Shown in pieces: positions 9,478-16,840 of a stretch of 64,000 nucleotides of DNA. Both the position numbers and the translations under genes were made by a program. The stretch's first letter is position 1. Each line of letters opens with the position of its first letter. Below the pieces are notes generated by a model that did no database searches, had not been told where the DNA came from, and saw nothing but the letters and a program-made list of their open reading frames with translations. This DNA is from JBJMLO01 sp045805265 (GTDB taxonomy: Bacteria; Actinomycetota; UBA4738; JACQTL01), in assembly GCA_045805265.1 (NCBI GenBank), contig JBJMLO010000018.1, positions 1 to 64,000 of the forward strand, given 5' to 3'.

Positions 9478-9507
9478 CTAAGCGTTCGCTCAAGAGGAGG
9501 TGGCGAG

Positions 9508-9921
9508 ATGGAGAACGGCTACTCGATCGGGGTGTACGTCACGTACGCCGTCGTGGCCGTCGGGCTCACCGCGTGGCTGGCCCACACGCTGTTCCGCAAC
9601 GGGGCCGTGTTCCTCCACGACGTGTTCGCCGACCGGCCCGGGCTGGCCGAGGCCGTCAACCGGCTGCTGGTCACCGGGTTCTACATGTTCAACCTGGGCT
9701 ACGGGCTGTGGGTCCTGAAGGCCGGCCGCGGCCTCGACGCGTTCGGCGCCGTCCAGCTGTTCGTGCGGCGGCTGGCGCTGCTGCTCGTCGTGCTGGCGGT
9801 CATGCACCTCGTCAACGTGTTCGTGTTCTGGATGATCCGGCAGAGCCGCGAGCGGCGGACGCTGCCGCCGCCGATCGCCCCAACCGTCGTCCCGCGGCCG
9901 CCCCCCGCGCCGGCCCGGTGA
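9508..9921 (+). CDS. Small integral membrane protein
   Basis: 137 residues, starting at an ATG seven bases after AGGAGG. There are three predicted membrane segments, about 8-26 (VYVTYAVVAVGLTAWL), 52-70 (LLVTGFYMFNLGYGLWVL) and 87-110 (LALLLVVLAVMHLVNVFVFW), then a short basic and Pro-rich cytoplasmic tail. It overlaps the next gene, a DCC-type oxidoreductase, by four bases (GTGA), so the two are almost certainly co-translated. I do not recognise a named family. The pairing suggests a membrane component used together with the thiol protein. Confidence 0.8.
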   Translation: MENGYSIGVYVTYAVVAVGLTAWLAHTLFRNGAVFLHDVFADRPGLAEAVNRLLVTGFYMFNLGYGLWVLKAGRGLDAFGAVQLFVRRLALLLVVLAVMHLVNVFVFWMIRQSRERRTLPPPIAPTVVPRPPPAPAR

Positions 9922-10367
9922 CCGAGATGACCGCGCTGGATGACGAGACGGACGTGGAACCTCCCGTCCGCCGCCTCACGGTGATGTACGACGAGACCTG
10001 CGCGAGGTGCCGGCGGTGGGCCCGGTGGCTGGAGGAGCGGCGGTGCCGGGTGACGGTGGAGCTGTTGCCGGCCGGCTCGGCGCAGGCCCGCGCGCGCTAC
10101 CCGCGCGTGGCGCCGTGGCTCGGCCGGGAGCTGGTGGTGGTCGACAACGCGGCCCGCGCCTGGATCGGCCCGCCGGCGTTCCTGGTGGCCTTGTGGGCCA
10201 CCGCGTCGTACCGGTGGGTGGCCTCGTTCGCCTCCCGGCCCTGGGTGTGGCCGGTCGCGAAGCGGTACCTGCGACGCCTGTCGGACCGGCGCCTGCACTG
10301 CGATCCGGACGCCGACTGCGACACGCCGCTGGACGAGTTCCTCGGCTTCACCTCGCAACGGGCCTGA
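9918..10367 (+). CDS. DCC (DUF393) thiol-disulfide oxidoreductase-like protein
   Basis: 149 residues from the GTG that overlaps the preceding stop; an ATG three codons later is also possible. Near the N-terminus, LTVMYDETCARCRRWARWL gives the DxxCxxC signature of the DUF393/DCC family, a thioredoxin-like fold with a CxxC pair. The rest has the expected PAFLVALW segment and a C-terminal patch with two cysteines (CDPDADCDTPL). The molecular role of the family is poorly defined; redox exchange with a membrane partner is inferred from the operon with the small membrane protein. Confidence 0.8.
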   Translation: MTEMTALDDETDVEPPVRRLTVMYDETCARCRRWARWLEERRCRVTVELLPAGSAQARARYPRVAPWLGRELVVVDNAARAWIGPPAFLVALWATASYRWVASFASRPWVWPVAKRYLRRLSDRRLHCDPDADCDTPLDEFLGFTSQRA

Positions 10368-10372
10368 GGCGG

Positions 10373-10378
10373 TACGGT
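10373..10378 (+). promoter_or_regulatory. Leaderless-type -10 for the TetR gene
   Basis: TACGGT is followed by seven bases and then the GTG used as start, the arrangement expected when transcription begins at the first base of the start codon, which is common in actinobacteria. No ribosome site is present. Confidence 0.5.
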
Positions 10379-10385
10379 GCGCGTC

Positions 10386-11009
10386 GTGGCGACCCCCTCG
10401 ACCCGGGAGCGGCTCATGGCGGCCGCGATCGAGACCCTCCGCGAGGAGGGGATCACCGGGACCACCGCCCGCTCCATCGCCCAGCGGGCCGGGGTGAACC
10501 AGGCGCTGATCTTCTACCACTTCCATTCGGTGACGAACCTGCTCCTCGAGGCGTTCCTGCGGACGTCCGAGGAGCAGGTCGCCCGGTACCGGGCGGCGGC
10601 CGAGGGCGTGTCGTCGCTGCACGATCTGGTGGCGATCGCCCGGCGCCTGCACGACGACGACCTGGAGTCGGGAGCGGTCACCGCGGTCACGCAGCTCATG
10701 GCGGCCACCAAGGAGCCGGAGCTCAACCGCCAGATCCTCGAGCGGTTCGACGACTGGATCGCGATCGTGGAGGAGGCGCTGCGCCGCGCGACCGCCTCCG
10801 GTCCGCTGGCATCCGCGGTTCCCGTACGGGAGGCCGCGTACGCGATCTCGGCGATGTTCCTGGGAATCGAGATCCTCACGCGGCTCGACCCGTCGCGCTC
10901 GGAGGCCCCGGCCTTGTTCGACATGATGGCGAACGCCGCCTCGATGATCGAGGCGTTCGCGCCGCTGCTTCCTCCGCCGGCCGCCACGGAGCCCGGCGCT
11001 CGCGGCTGA
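10386..11009 (+). CDS. TetR-family transcriptional regulator
   Basis: 207 residues from a GTG that fits a leaderless start; another in-frame GTG lies three codons upstream. The N-terminal helix-turn-helix (about 8-55) reads TRERLMAAAIETLREEG, then TTARSIAQRAGVNQALIFYHF, a canonical TetR DNA-binding domain. The C-terminal part is all-helical with a ligand-pocket character typical of the AcrR-like TetR_C families. It follows the membrane/DCC pair on the same strand after 18 bases and could control that operon through the 12-base palindrome at the upstream promoter. The ligand is unknown. Confidence 0.88.
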   Translation: MATPSTRERLMAAAIETLREEGITGTTARSIAQRAGVNQALIFYHFHSVTNLLLEAFLRTSEEQVARYRAAAEGVSSLHDLVAIARRLHDDDLESGAVTAVTQLMAATKEPELNRQILERFDDWIAIVEEALRRATASGPLASAVPVREAAYAISAMFLGIEILTRLDPSRSEAPALFDMMANAASMIEAFAPLLPPPAATEPGARG

Positions 11010-11111
11010 GCCCGGGCCTTTGCGTCCGGCGATGATTCCTGCTCCGCCGGGCCGTCCTACACTTCGGCCGGCTCGACCCGGGCCGGGATCCGGATGGAAA
11101 GGACGGGCGAC

Positions 11112-11720
11112 ATGAGAAAGCTGATCGTGAGCACGTTCATGACCCTGGACGGGGTCATGCAGGCCCCGGGCGGACCCGAAGAGGACGACAGCAGCGGTTT
11201 CGCGTTCGGCGGCTGGTCGGTCAACTACTGGGACGAGCAGATGGGGCAGATCATGGGCGAGGCGATGAGCTCGCCGTTCGACCTCCTGCTCGGACGCACG
11301 ACCTACGACATCTTCGCCGGGTTCTGGCCGCACGCAACCGACAATCCCGGCGCCAAGCCCCTGAACGACGCCACCAAGTACGTCGTGTCGAGGAGCCGTC
11401 CCACGCTGGAGTGGGGTCCCTCGGTCCTGATCGAGGGGGACGCGGCCGAGGGCATCGCGGCCGTCAAGAAGGAAGACGGACCGGAGCTCCAGGTGCACGG
11501 CAGCGGGAACCTGATCCAGACGCTCCTGCGCCACAACCTCGTCGACGAGTTCCGCCTGTTGGTCTTCCCCTGCGTCATCGGGTCGGGCAAGCGCCTGTTC
11601 TCGGACGGCACGATCCCCGCCGGGCTGAAGCTCGTCGAGAGCAAGGTCTCCACCACCGGAGTCGTGATCGGAACGTACGAGCCGGCGGGTGAGATCGTCA
11701 CGGGATCGTTCGCAGACTGA
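11112..11720 (+). CDS. RibD C-terminal/dihydrofolate-reductase-like protein
   Basis: 202 residues, ATG preceded by an AAAGGA-type ribosome site. It opens with MRKLIVSTFMTLDGVMQ, continues with LLLGRTTYDIFAGFW and TKYVVSRS, then LQVHGSGNLIQTLL and a VFPCVIGSGKRLF segment, the conserved landmarks of the RibD_C/DHFR-like family (YyaP/YwjB type). Members bind NADPH, but the physiological substrate is mostly unknown. It is monocistronic as far as can be seen. True folate DHFR or RibD is unlikely because the deaminase domain and the folate motifs are missing. Confidence 0.85.
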   Translation: MRKLIVSTFMTLDGVMQAPGGPEEDDSSGFAFGGWSVNYWDEQMGQIMGEAMSSPFDLLLGRTTYDIFAGFWPHATDNPGAKPLNDATKYVVSRSRPTLEWGPSVLIEGDAAEGIAAVKKEDGPELQVHGSGNLIQTLLRHNLVDEFRLLVFPCVIGSGKRLFSDGTIPAGLKLVESKVSTTGVVIGTYEPAGEIVTGSFAD

Positions 11721-11896
11721 CCTGGACCTCGGGGTCGGGCCGCCCTGGTGGCCCGTTTCGCGGAGCTGCGCGGCGGCCGCGCCTGGGTCGAGGACCGCCG
11801 GGCGGGGGAGCCGCCTTCCGGGTCGAGCTCCCGGCGTCCCCTGCCGGGTCGGGCCCTCGGGGTCCAATAACCGTGCGCTACCCGGCGATGAGTCTA

Positions 11897-11920
11897 GGAC
11901 CAAGGGTCCGTCCCGGACCC
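11897..11920 (+). promoter_or_regulatory. Pair of mutually exclusive hairpins upstream of the twin peptides
   Basis: GGACC/GGTCC with a three-base loop overlaps GGGTCCG/CGGACCC with a three-base loop; only one can form at a time. They lie about 100 bases upstream of the strong ribosome site of the peptide genes in an otherwise gene-free stretch running from 11721 to 12018. A regulatory leader is inference; GC-rich DNA gives short hairpins by chance. Confidence 0.25.
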
Positions 11921-12018
11921 GGAGAGAACGAGTCTTTCGTCACCCGCGGAACCATCCTTCGCCCCTTCAGGTCGCGGGGCCGGCCCGCCGATCCTCCCCA
12001 CGAAGGAGGTGATTCCAC

Positions 12019-12111
12019 TTGGAGATGTGGCGCAAGGCCCGGACCGTACTGTTCTCCGCCGCGTCCCTGGCGATGGTCCTGACCGCCGCCGGGGCGAAGT
12101 GGAGGCCCTGA
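12019..12111 (+). CDS. Small hydrophobic peptide with C-terminal WRP, copy 1
   Basis: A very strong ribosome site, AAGGAGGTGAT, sits nine bases before a TTG start; an ATG two codons further gives exactly 28 residues, matching copy 2. From that Met the peptide starts MWRKAR, has a central hydrophobic run of about 17 residues and ends AAGAKWRP. It shares 11 of 28 positions with copy 2 (M1, R3, R6, S14, L15, A21, G23, A24, W26, R27, P28). The stop overlaps the next ATG (TGATG), so translation is probably coupled. The layout is that of a secreted or membrane peptide with an exposed tail. The family is unrecognised; a peptide signal is a hypothesis. Confidence 0.6.
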   Translation: MEMWRKARTVLFSAASLAMVLTAAGAKWRP

Positions 12112-12197
12112 TGCAGCGCACCCTGCGACGGCTCGCTTACGCGACCGGCTCCCTCGTTGCCCTGATCGTCGCGATCGGGGCCAGCTGGAGGCCGTAG
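12111..12197 (+). CDS. Small hydrophobic peptide with C-terminal WRP, copy 2
   Basis: 28 residues: MQRTLRRLAY, a hydrophobic core ending LIVAIG, then ASWRP and a TAG stop. The codons for the Trp-Arg of copy 1 (TGGAGG) provide the GGAGG ribosome site for this gene five bases before its ATG. The same length, the same basic start and the same tail as copy 1 argue for an ancient duplication and real translation. A perfect UUCG-capped hairpin follows 13 bases after the stop. Next on the strand are a DUF5317 membrane protein and a polytopic histidine kinase. No function is known to me. Confidence 0.6.
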   Translation: MQRTLRRLAYATGSLVALIVAIGASWRP

Positions 12198-12210
12198 GAC
12201 GTGGATCCTG

Positions 12211-12232
12211 GGGCGGGCCTTCGGGCCCGCCC
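12211..12232 (+). terminator. UUCG tetraloop hairpin after the twin peptides
   Basis: A perfect nine-base-pair stem, GGGCGGGCC with GGCCCGCCC, is capped by TTCG. No T-run follows, so it may be a terminator of the GC-hairpin type, an RNA-stabilising 3' end for the peptide transcript, or an attenuator before the DUF5317 gene 45 bases on. Confidence 0.6.
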
Positions 12233-12276
12233 GGGCACCACGCGGCCGTCCTCCCTCCCATGATCGGATCGATGCC

Positions 12277-12849
12277 GTGAAACTCGTTCTCGCGGTCGTC
12301 ACCCTGGCGGTGCTCGCCGGGCTGTTCGCCGGCGGCAGCTTCCGGGGTCTCGCCGACCTACGGGTGCGGCACCTGTGGCTGGCTCCCGTCTGCCTCTTCC
12401 TCCAGATGGCGCCCACCCCCTCGTCACCGACGTGGGCTCCCCTCGCCATGCTCTATGTGTCGCTGGGGGGCCTGCTCTTCTTCTGCGCTCTGAACCGGCG
12501 GCTCGCGGGGTTCCTCGCCATCAGCGCCGGGCTGGTGCTGAACCTCACGGTCATCGCCGTGAATGGCGGGATGCCGGTCTCGAAGGGGGCGCTGGTGGCC
12601 TCGGGTCAGGCCGACACCCTCTCGCTCCTGGAGGCGGATGGGGGTGCGAAGCACCACCTGGCGGGGCCGGGGGACCGCCTGATGTTCCTGGGCGACGTGA
12701 TCGCGATTCCGGCGCCGATCGCCCAGGCCGTGAGCGCGGGTGACATCCTCGTCTACGGGGGCGTCTGCTGGCTGCTGGTGGCCGCGATGCGGCGGAGCCG
12801 TCGCCGCCCGGTCGCCCTGATCGAGCGCGCCGCAGGGATCGGGCCGTGA
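12277..12849 (+). CDS. DUF5317-family integral membrane protein
   Basis: 190 residues from a GTG with only a weak ribosome site. At least four hydrophobic segments are visible (about 1-18, 30-48, 52-72, 75-92 and a C-terminal one near 148-168). Conserved phrases NGGMPVS, HHLAGPGDRLMFLGDVI and AGDILVYGG match the DUF5317 family as I know it. The C-terminus is Arg-rich and cytoplasmic. Its stop overlaps the start of the histidine kinase by four bases (GTGA), so the two are co-translated and probably act together. The family has no established function. Confidence 0.8.
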   Translation: MKLVLAVVTLAVLAGLFAGGSFRGLADLRVRHLWLAPVCLFLQMAPTPSSPTWAPLAMLYVSLGGLLFFCALNRRLAGFLAISAGLVLNLTVIAVNGGMPVSKGALVASGQADTLSLLEADGGAKHHLAGPGDRLMFLGDVIAIPAPIAQAVSAGDILVYGGVCWLLVAAMRRSRRRPVALIERAAGIGP

Positions 12850-14714
12850 GCCCGAGCGCCACCGCCGAAGTCCCCGACGAGACCTCCGGGGCCCCGGAGC
12901 CCGCCCAGGGCAGGTCGTGGCGCCTCCTCGCGTACGAGGTCTCGATCTCGCTGCTGGTGGTGGTGTGGCTCGCGCTCGAGGTCGCCCGTGGCCCCAGGGC
13001 GTTCCTCTCACCGATGCTGCTGGTGTGGCTGGTCACGATCGCGGTGGTCGACCTGCTCCCGCTCACGCTCACATCGAAGCTGCACTTCAGCCTGAGCTTT
13101 CCGCTCCAGCTCGCCGTGGCACTCATCTACGCGCCCCCCGTTGCGGCGCTCACCGCGTTCCTCGGCACCAGCGACCCCCGGGAATTCAAGCGAGAGCTCC
13201 GGTTCACCAAGGCGGTGTTCATCCGGGCCCAGATCGCGGCATCCGTCGCCGCGGAGAGCTTCCTGTTCCACGCGGCGAGCTCCCTCGATGCACCGTGGGC
13301 CGAGCTCGCATCGCTCGTGGTCGTGGCCACCATCGTCGGCTACGCCATCAACGTCGTCCTCGTCGCCTTCTACCTGCATCTCGATTCGGGCGAGGGGACG
13401 TGGGCGATCGCCCGCCAGATGCACCGCGGGATCCTCGGCGAATTGGTGGTCAGCTACATGGGCCTCGCCCTGTTCGGGGTGATCATCGCGCTCTTCTTCG
13501 TGGACCAGGGGATCCTGTCGGTCCTGGTGTTCGTCCCGCCGCTCGCGTTCGCTCGTCAGATGATGATGCGGACGCACGCGCTGAAGGAGACCAGCGAGGC
13601 CCTCGCGGAGCAGGGGTCCCAGCTCGCCGACATCGTCGAGAACACATCCGACGGGATCTTCCTGGTCGGGGCGTCGGGGGACGTGCTCACGTGGAACCCG
13701 GCCATGGAGCGCATCACCGGGATCACCTCGCTCGATGCGGTCGGAGACCGCGTCGGGGAGTTCTTCCCCGGCCTGTTGGCGGACGCCGAGGTCCTCCCCG
13801 TCGGTCCCGACAACGCGACCATCCACCGGGACGCCCTCCTGAAGGGGAAGGGGGGCGCGGATCGGTGGGTACGCTGCAACATCGGCCTGGTCGAGGACCC
13901 CACTGGCGAGCACCGCTCGTACGTGGTGGTGGCGCGCGACGTCACCTCTGAGCTCGCGGCCGAGCAGCTGCAGTCGAACTTCATCGCGATGGTCTCGCAC
14001 GAGCTCCGGACCCCCCTCACTCCGATCAAGGGCCTGCTCACCAGCATGGCCTCGGGGGCGGTCGGCCAGACGGAGGAGCAGCGGAGCGAGTTCTACTCGA
14101 TCATGCTGCGCCAGACCGACAGGCTGGAGCGACTGATCAACGACCTGCTGGACGCCACCAAGCTGGAGGGCTCGATCCCGCTCGAGTCGACATCGGTCGA
14201 CCTCACCCAGCTGGTCGAGGAGGAGGTCGGCTCGCTCCGCGAGCAGACGGCAACCCATCACTTCACGGTGGACGCTCCAGGTCCGGTCTTCGTGCAGGCC
14301 GATGTCCATCGCCTCCTTCAGGTGACCGGGAACCTCATGTCCAACGCGATGAAGTACTCACCGCCCGGTTCCCGCATCGAGGTCTCGGTCGAGCGACGCG
14401 ATCTCGTCGCCATGGTGCACGTCCGCGACCACGGCTCCGGAATCCCCGAGACCGACCAGGACCTGGTCTTCGAGCGGTTCCACCGCGTCGACAACTCCTC
14501 CACCCGGCAGGCCGGTGGCACCGGCCTGGGCCTGTTCATCGCCAGGCGGCTGGTCGACGCGATGGGGGGGCGGATCTGGCTCCGATCAGAAGTGGGCGAG
14601 GGCAGCACGTTCTCGTTCAGCCTGCGGCTCGCCCCCGCACCGGAGCAGTCGACGGCGGGGGCGCCGTCGACAAGCGTCGTGCTCATCGAGGCCGGCACGT
14701 CGGTACCGTCCTGA
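12846..14714 (+). CDS. Membrane-bound PAS sensor histidine kinase
   Basis: 622 residues. An N-terminal membrane domain of about six to seven helices (25-245) has no large extracellular loop, so it resembles MASE-type sensors. A short coiled linker leads into a PAS domain (about 258-370, VENTSDGIFLV, LTWNPAMERITG). HisKA carries the phosphoacceptor His385 in VSHELRTPLTP; HATPase_c shows the N box (NLMSNAMKYSP), G1 (DHGSGIP) and G2 (GGTGLGLFIARRL). All catalytic boxes are intact. No response regulator is adjacent; the nearest in the window is the LuxR-type one some 41 kb away. Co-translation with DUF5317 suggests a shared sensing unit. Confidence 0.92.
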   Translation: MSPSATAEVPDETSGAPEPAQGRSWRLLAYEVSISLLVVVWLALEVARGPRAFLSPMLLVWLVTIAVVDLLPLTLTSKLHFSLSFPLQLAVALIYAPPVAALTAFLGTSDPREFKRELRFTKAVFIRAQIAASVAAESFLFHAASSLDAPWAELASLVVVATIVGYAINVVLVAFYLHLDSGEGTWAIARQMHRGILGELVVSYMGLALFGVIIALFFVDQGILSVLVFVPPLAFARQMMMRTHALKETSEALAEQGSQLADIVENTSDGIFLVGASGDVLTWNPAMERITGITSLDAVGDRVGEFFPGLLADAEVLPVGPDNATIHRDALLKGKGGADRWVRCNIGLVEDPTGEHRSYVVVARDVTSELAAEQLQSNFIAMVSHELRTPLTPIKGLLTSMASGAVGQTEEQRSEFYSIMLRQTDRLERLINDLLDATKLEGSIPLESTSVDLTQLVEEEVGSLREQTATHHFTVDAPGPVFVQADVHRLLQVTGNLMSNAMKYSPPGSRIEVSVERRDLVAMVHVRDHGSGIPETDQDLVFERFHRVDNSSTRQAGGTGLGLFIARRLVDAMGGRIWLRSEVGEGSTFSFSLRLAPAPEQSTAGAPSTSVVLIEAGTSVPS

Positions 14715-14938
14715 CGACGGGCTCGGCGTGGCGGCGGTGGCCCTGCTGACAATCGATTGTCGGCGTTCGCCTGCGGGAGCTTCCGGACGGCGGAGGCCGG
14801 GGCATCGTTCGCAGACTGACGCGAACCGCCCGCGATCCGGGTCGTCGCCCTGGGTGGTCGTCGGTGGCGCCGATCGGGGGATGCATTCAGCGGCGCGCGG
14901 GTGATCTGAAAATGACTCGTTCGTGTCATGACGGTTGG

Positions 14939-14952
14939 CGAACGCATGTTCG
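14939..14952 (+). promoter_or_regulatory. LexA (SOS) box upstream of the DUF222/HNH gene
   Basis: CGAAC-GCAT-GTTCG is a perfect palindrome matching the actinobacterial LexA core CGAAC-N4-GTTCG. It ends 15 bases before the start codon and overlaps the likely -10 (GATACT, 14952-14957). Mycobacterial 13E12-family genes of the same type are known to carry such boxes. Confidence 0.75.
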
Positions 14953-14967
14953 ATACTGGTAAGCGTC

Positions 14968-16149
14968 ATGAGCACGATCCGGTCGGGCCTCGACGAGCTT
15001 CGGGGACAGGACCTCCGATTCCTGTCCGACGAAGAGCTGACGGACCGCCTGCAGGAGCTGGCGCGCTCCGGGCGGGCCATCGAGGCCGAGTCGGCCCGGA
15101 CGGTGGCCGAGATCGACCGCCGTCGCTCGTTCGAGCGGGACGGGCATCTGTCGGTGACGTCCTGGATCGAGTCCAGGATCGGGGTGGGGTGGTCGGAGGC
15201 GGCGAAGGGGGTCCGCGTGGCCCGGGCCCTCGAGGAGATGCCCGGGGTCCGGGAGGCCCTGGCCGAAGGGGAGGTGTCCTCCGCGGCGGTGGGAACGCTC
15301 GTGGCTGCGCGCGAGACCAACCCGGAGGAGTTCGCGAAGTCCGAGGAGATCCTGGTGGAGGCGGCTCGCTCGCTTCCGGTCCGGGACCTGAAGCGTGCCG
15401 TCGAGCACTGGCGCTCCGCCGTCGAGCCGGAGGCCGAGCTCGAGGAGGAGCGGGAGCGGTTCGAGCGCCGGGTCCTGCACGTGTCCCCCACCTTCGACGG
15501 AATGGTCCGCGTGGACGGCAACCTCGACCCGGAGACCGGGCAGTGCCTGATCACCGCCATGCGGTCGGTGACCGACGCAGAGGCTCGCTCGGGCGGCGCG
15601 GACACCCGGACGCCCGGACAGCGCAGGGCAGACGCCGTTGGGGAGATCTGCCGTGGGCATCTGGACCGGGCCGATCGTCCGGTGGTGGGAGGTGAGCGTC
15701 CCCATGTCACCGTGGTCCTGGACCTGGAGTCCCTGGAGGGGCGAGCCGGCCGGCGCTGCGAGCTGGACGACGTCGGCCGGGTCACGCCGTCGGCCGCCCG
15801 CCGTCTGGCCTGCGACGCGTCGGTGGCGCGGGTCATCACCACGGGACGCTCGGAGCCCCTCGAGATCGGGCGGAGGACTCCCGTGGTGCCCGCCTCGTTG
15901 CGCCGAGCCGTGGCGGTGCGGGACCGGGGGTGCCGGTTCCCTTCGTGCGACCGTCGCCCCGGCTGGTGCGACGCGCACCACGCGATCCATTGGTCCGACG
16001 GCGCAGAGACCGCCCTGTCGAACCTGGTCTCGCTATGCCGCCGGCACCACAGGATGGTGCACGACGGATTCGGCGTGCGGATGACCGACGGCGTACCGGT
16101 GTTCACCCGGCCGGACGGGAGTGTGTTGGAGGACCGGGCTCCTCCCTAG
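14968..16149 (+). CDS. DUF222 / HNH endonuclease (13E12 repeat family)
   Basis: 393 residues from the ATG after the LexA box; a longer ORF starting 11 codons upstream would run through the operator. The N-terminal two-thirds is the helical DUF222 domain (ELARSGRAIEAESARTVAEI, VRVARALEEMPGV). The C-terminal HNH domain reads AVRDRGCRFPSC, then CDAHHAIHW, LVSLCRRHHRMVH, with the zinc-type cysteines and the HH/H catalytic signature intact. In mycobacteria these genes are part of the DNA-damage regulon, although their role is unclear; they are often considered parts of old mobile elements. No flanking repeats were noticed here. Confidence 0.9.
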   Translation: MSTIRSGLDELRGQDLRFLSDEELTDRLQELARSGRAIEAESARTVAEIDRRRSFERDGHLSVTSWIESRIGVGWSEAAKGVRVARALEEMPGVREALAEGEVSSAAVGTLVAARETNPEEFAKSEEILVEAARSLPVRDLKRAVEHWRSAVEPEAELEEERERFERRVLHVSPTFDGMVRVDGNLDPETGQCLITAMRSVTDAEARSGGADTRTPGQRRADAVGEICRGHLDRADRPVVGGERPHVTVVLDLESLEGRAGRRCELDDVGRVTPSAARRLACDASVARVITTGRSEPLEIGRRTPVVPASLRRAVAVRDRGCRFPSCDRRPGWCDAHHAIHWSDGAETALSNLVSLCRRHHRMVHDGFGVRMTDGVPVFTRPDGSVLEDRAPP

Positions 16150-16272
16150 CGCGCGCAGCCCGAGGTCCCACCGCCGTGGTGGTCGCGGGGTCGTGAGACC
16201 ACCCTTGGGAGCAGGATCCGGCATAACCTGGGCGCGCCGTGTTCGCCGGTGTGAAGAAGGAGGGAGACCGGC

Positions 16273-16755
16273 ATGTTCACGATCAAGCGGCTGAACCACG
16301 CGGTGCTCTACGTGCGCAACGCCCGGCGGGCGGCGGACTTCTACCGGGAGGTGCTGGGGTTCACGACGGTCGAGGCGCTCGGCGACCAGGCGTTCTTCCT
16401 GCGAGCGAACGGCAGCGACAACCACCACGACCTCGGGCTGTTCGGGATCGGTGACGGAGCGCCTCCGCCGGGCCACGGGGACCGGGTCGGGCTGTACCAC
16501 CTGGCCTGGGAGGTCGACGGGCTCCCCGACCTGGCCGAGGCGCGGAAGGCGCTGATCGATTCCGGCTCCCTGACCGGCGAGTCGGACCACGGCAACAGCC
16601 TGAGCGTCTACGCGGCCGACCCCGACGGCAACGAGTTCGAGGTGTTCTGGATGGTCCCCCGCGAGGAGTGGGAGACCCGCGGCTTCGGGGTGCGAACCCT
16701 CGACCTCCAGAGCGAGCTCGAGCGCCGCGGCTTCGCCGGCGCCAAGGCCGAGTAG
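16273..16755 (+). CDS. VOC/glyoxalase-fold protein
   Basis: 160 residues; GGAGG with good spacing before the ATG. Two beta-alpha-beta-beta-beta modules are visible: the first begins RLNHAVLYVRNARRAADFY with LGFTTVEA, the second contains GLYHLAWEVDGLPDLAEA and ends ADPDGNEFEVFW. Possible metal ligands are His9, the His of YHLAWEV and the Glu of FEVFW, the usual H-H-E set. It resembles extradiol-dioxygenase or glyoxalase-type VOC proteins without revealing the substrate. It lies between the HNH gene and an acyl-CoA dehydrogenase, each with its own ribosome site. Confidence 0.82.
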   Translation: MFTIKRLNHAVLYVRNARRAADFYREVLGFTTVEALGDQAFFLRANGSDNHHDLGLFGIGDGAPPPGHGDRVGLYHLAWEVDGLPDLAEARKALIDSGSLTGESDHGNSLSVYAADPDGNEFEVFWMVPREEWETRGFGVRTLDLQSELERRGFAGAKAE

Positions 16756-16840
16756 CCCCACTTGGCAGTCGTGAGGCGTGCGCTAGGCTCCGAACGCCCC
16801 GACGTTCCCGTGCGTCCGTCGGCGCCGAGGAGGCATCGAC

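Noticed and set aside
9699..11903. A 734-codon minus-strand ORF
   Set aside because: Shadow of the DCC, TetR and RibD-like genes, all of which have clear domains on the plus strand.
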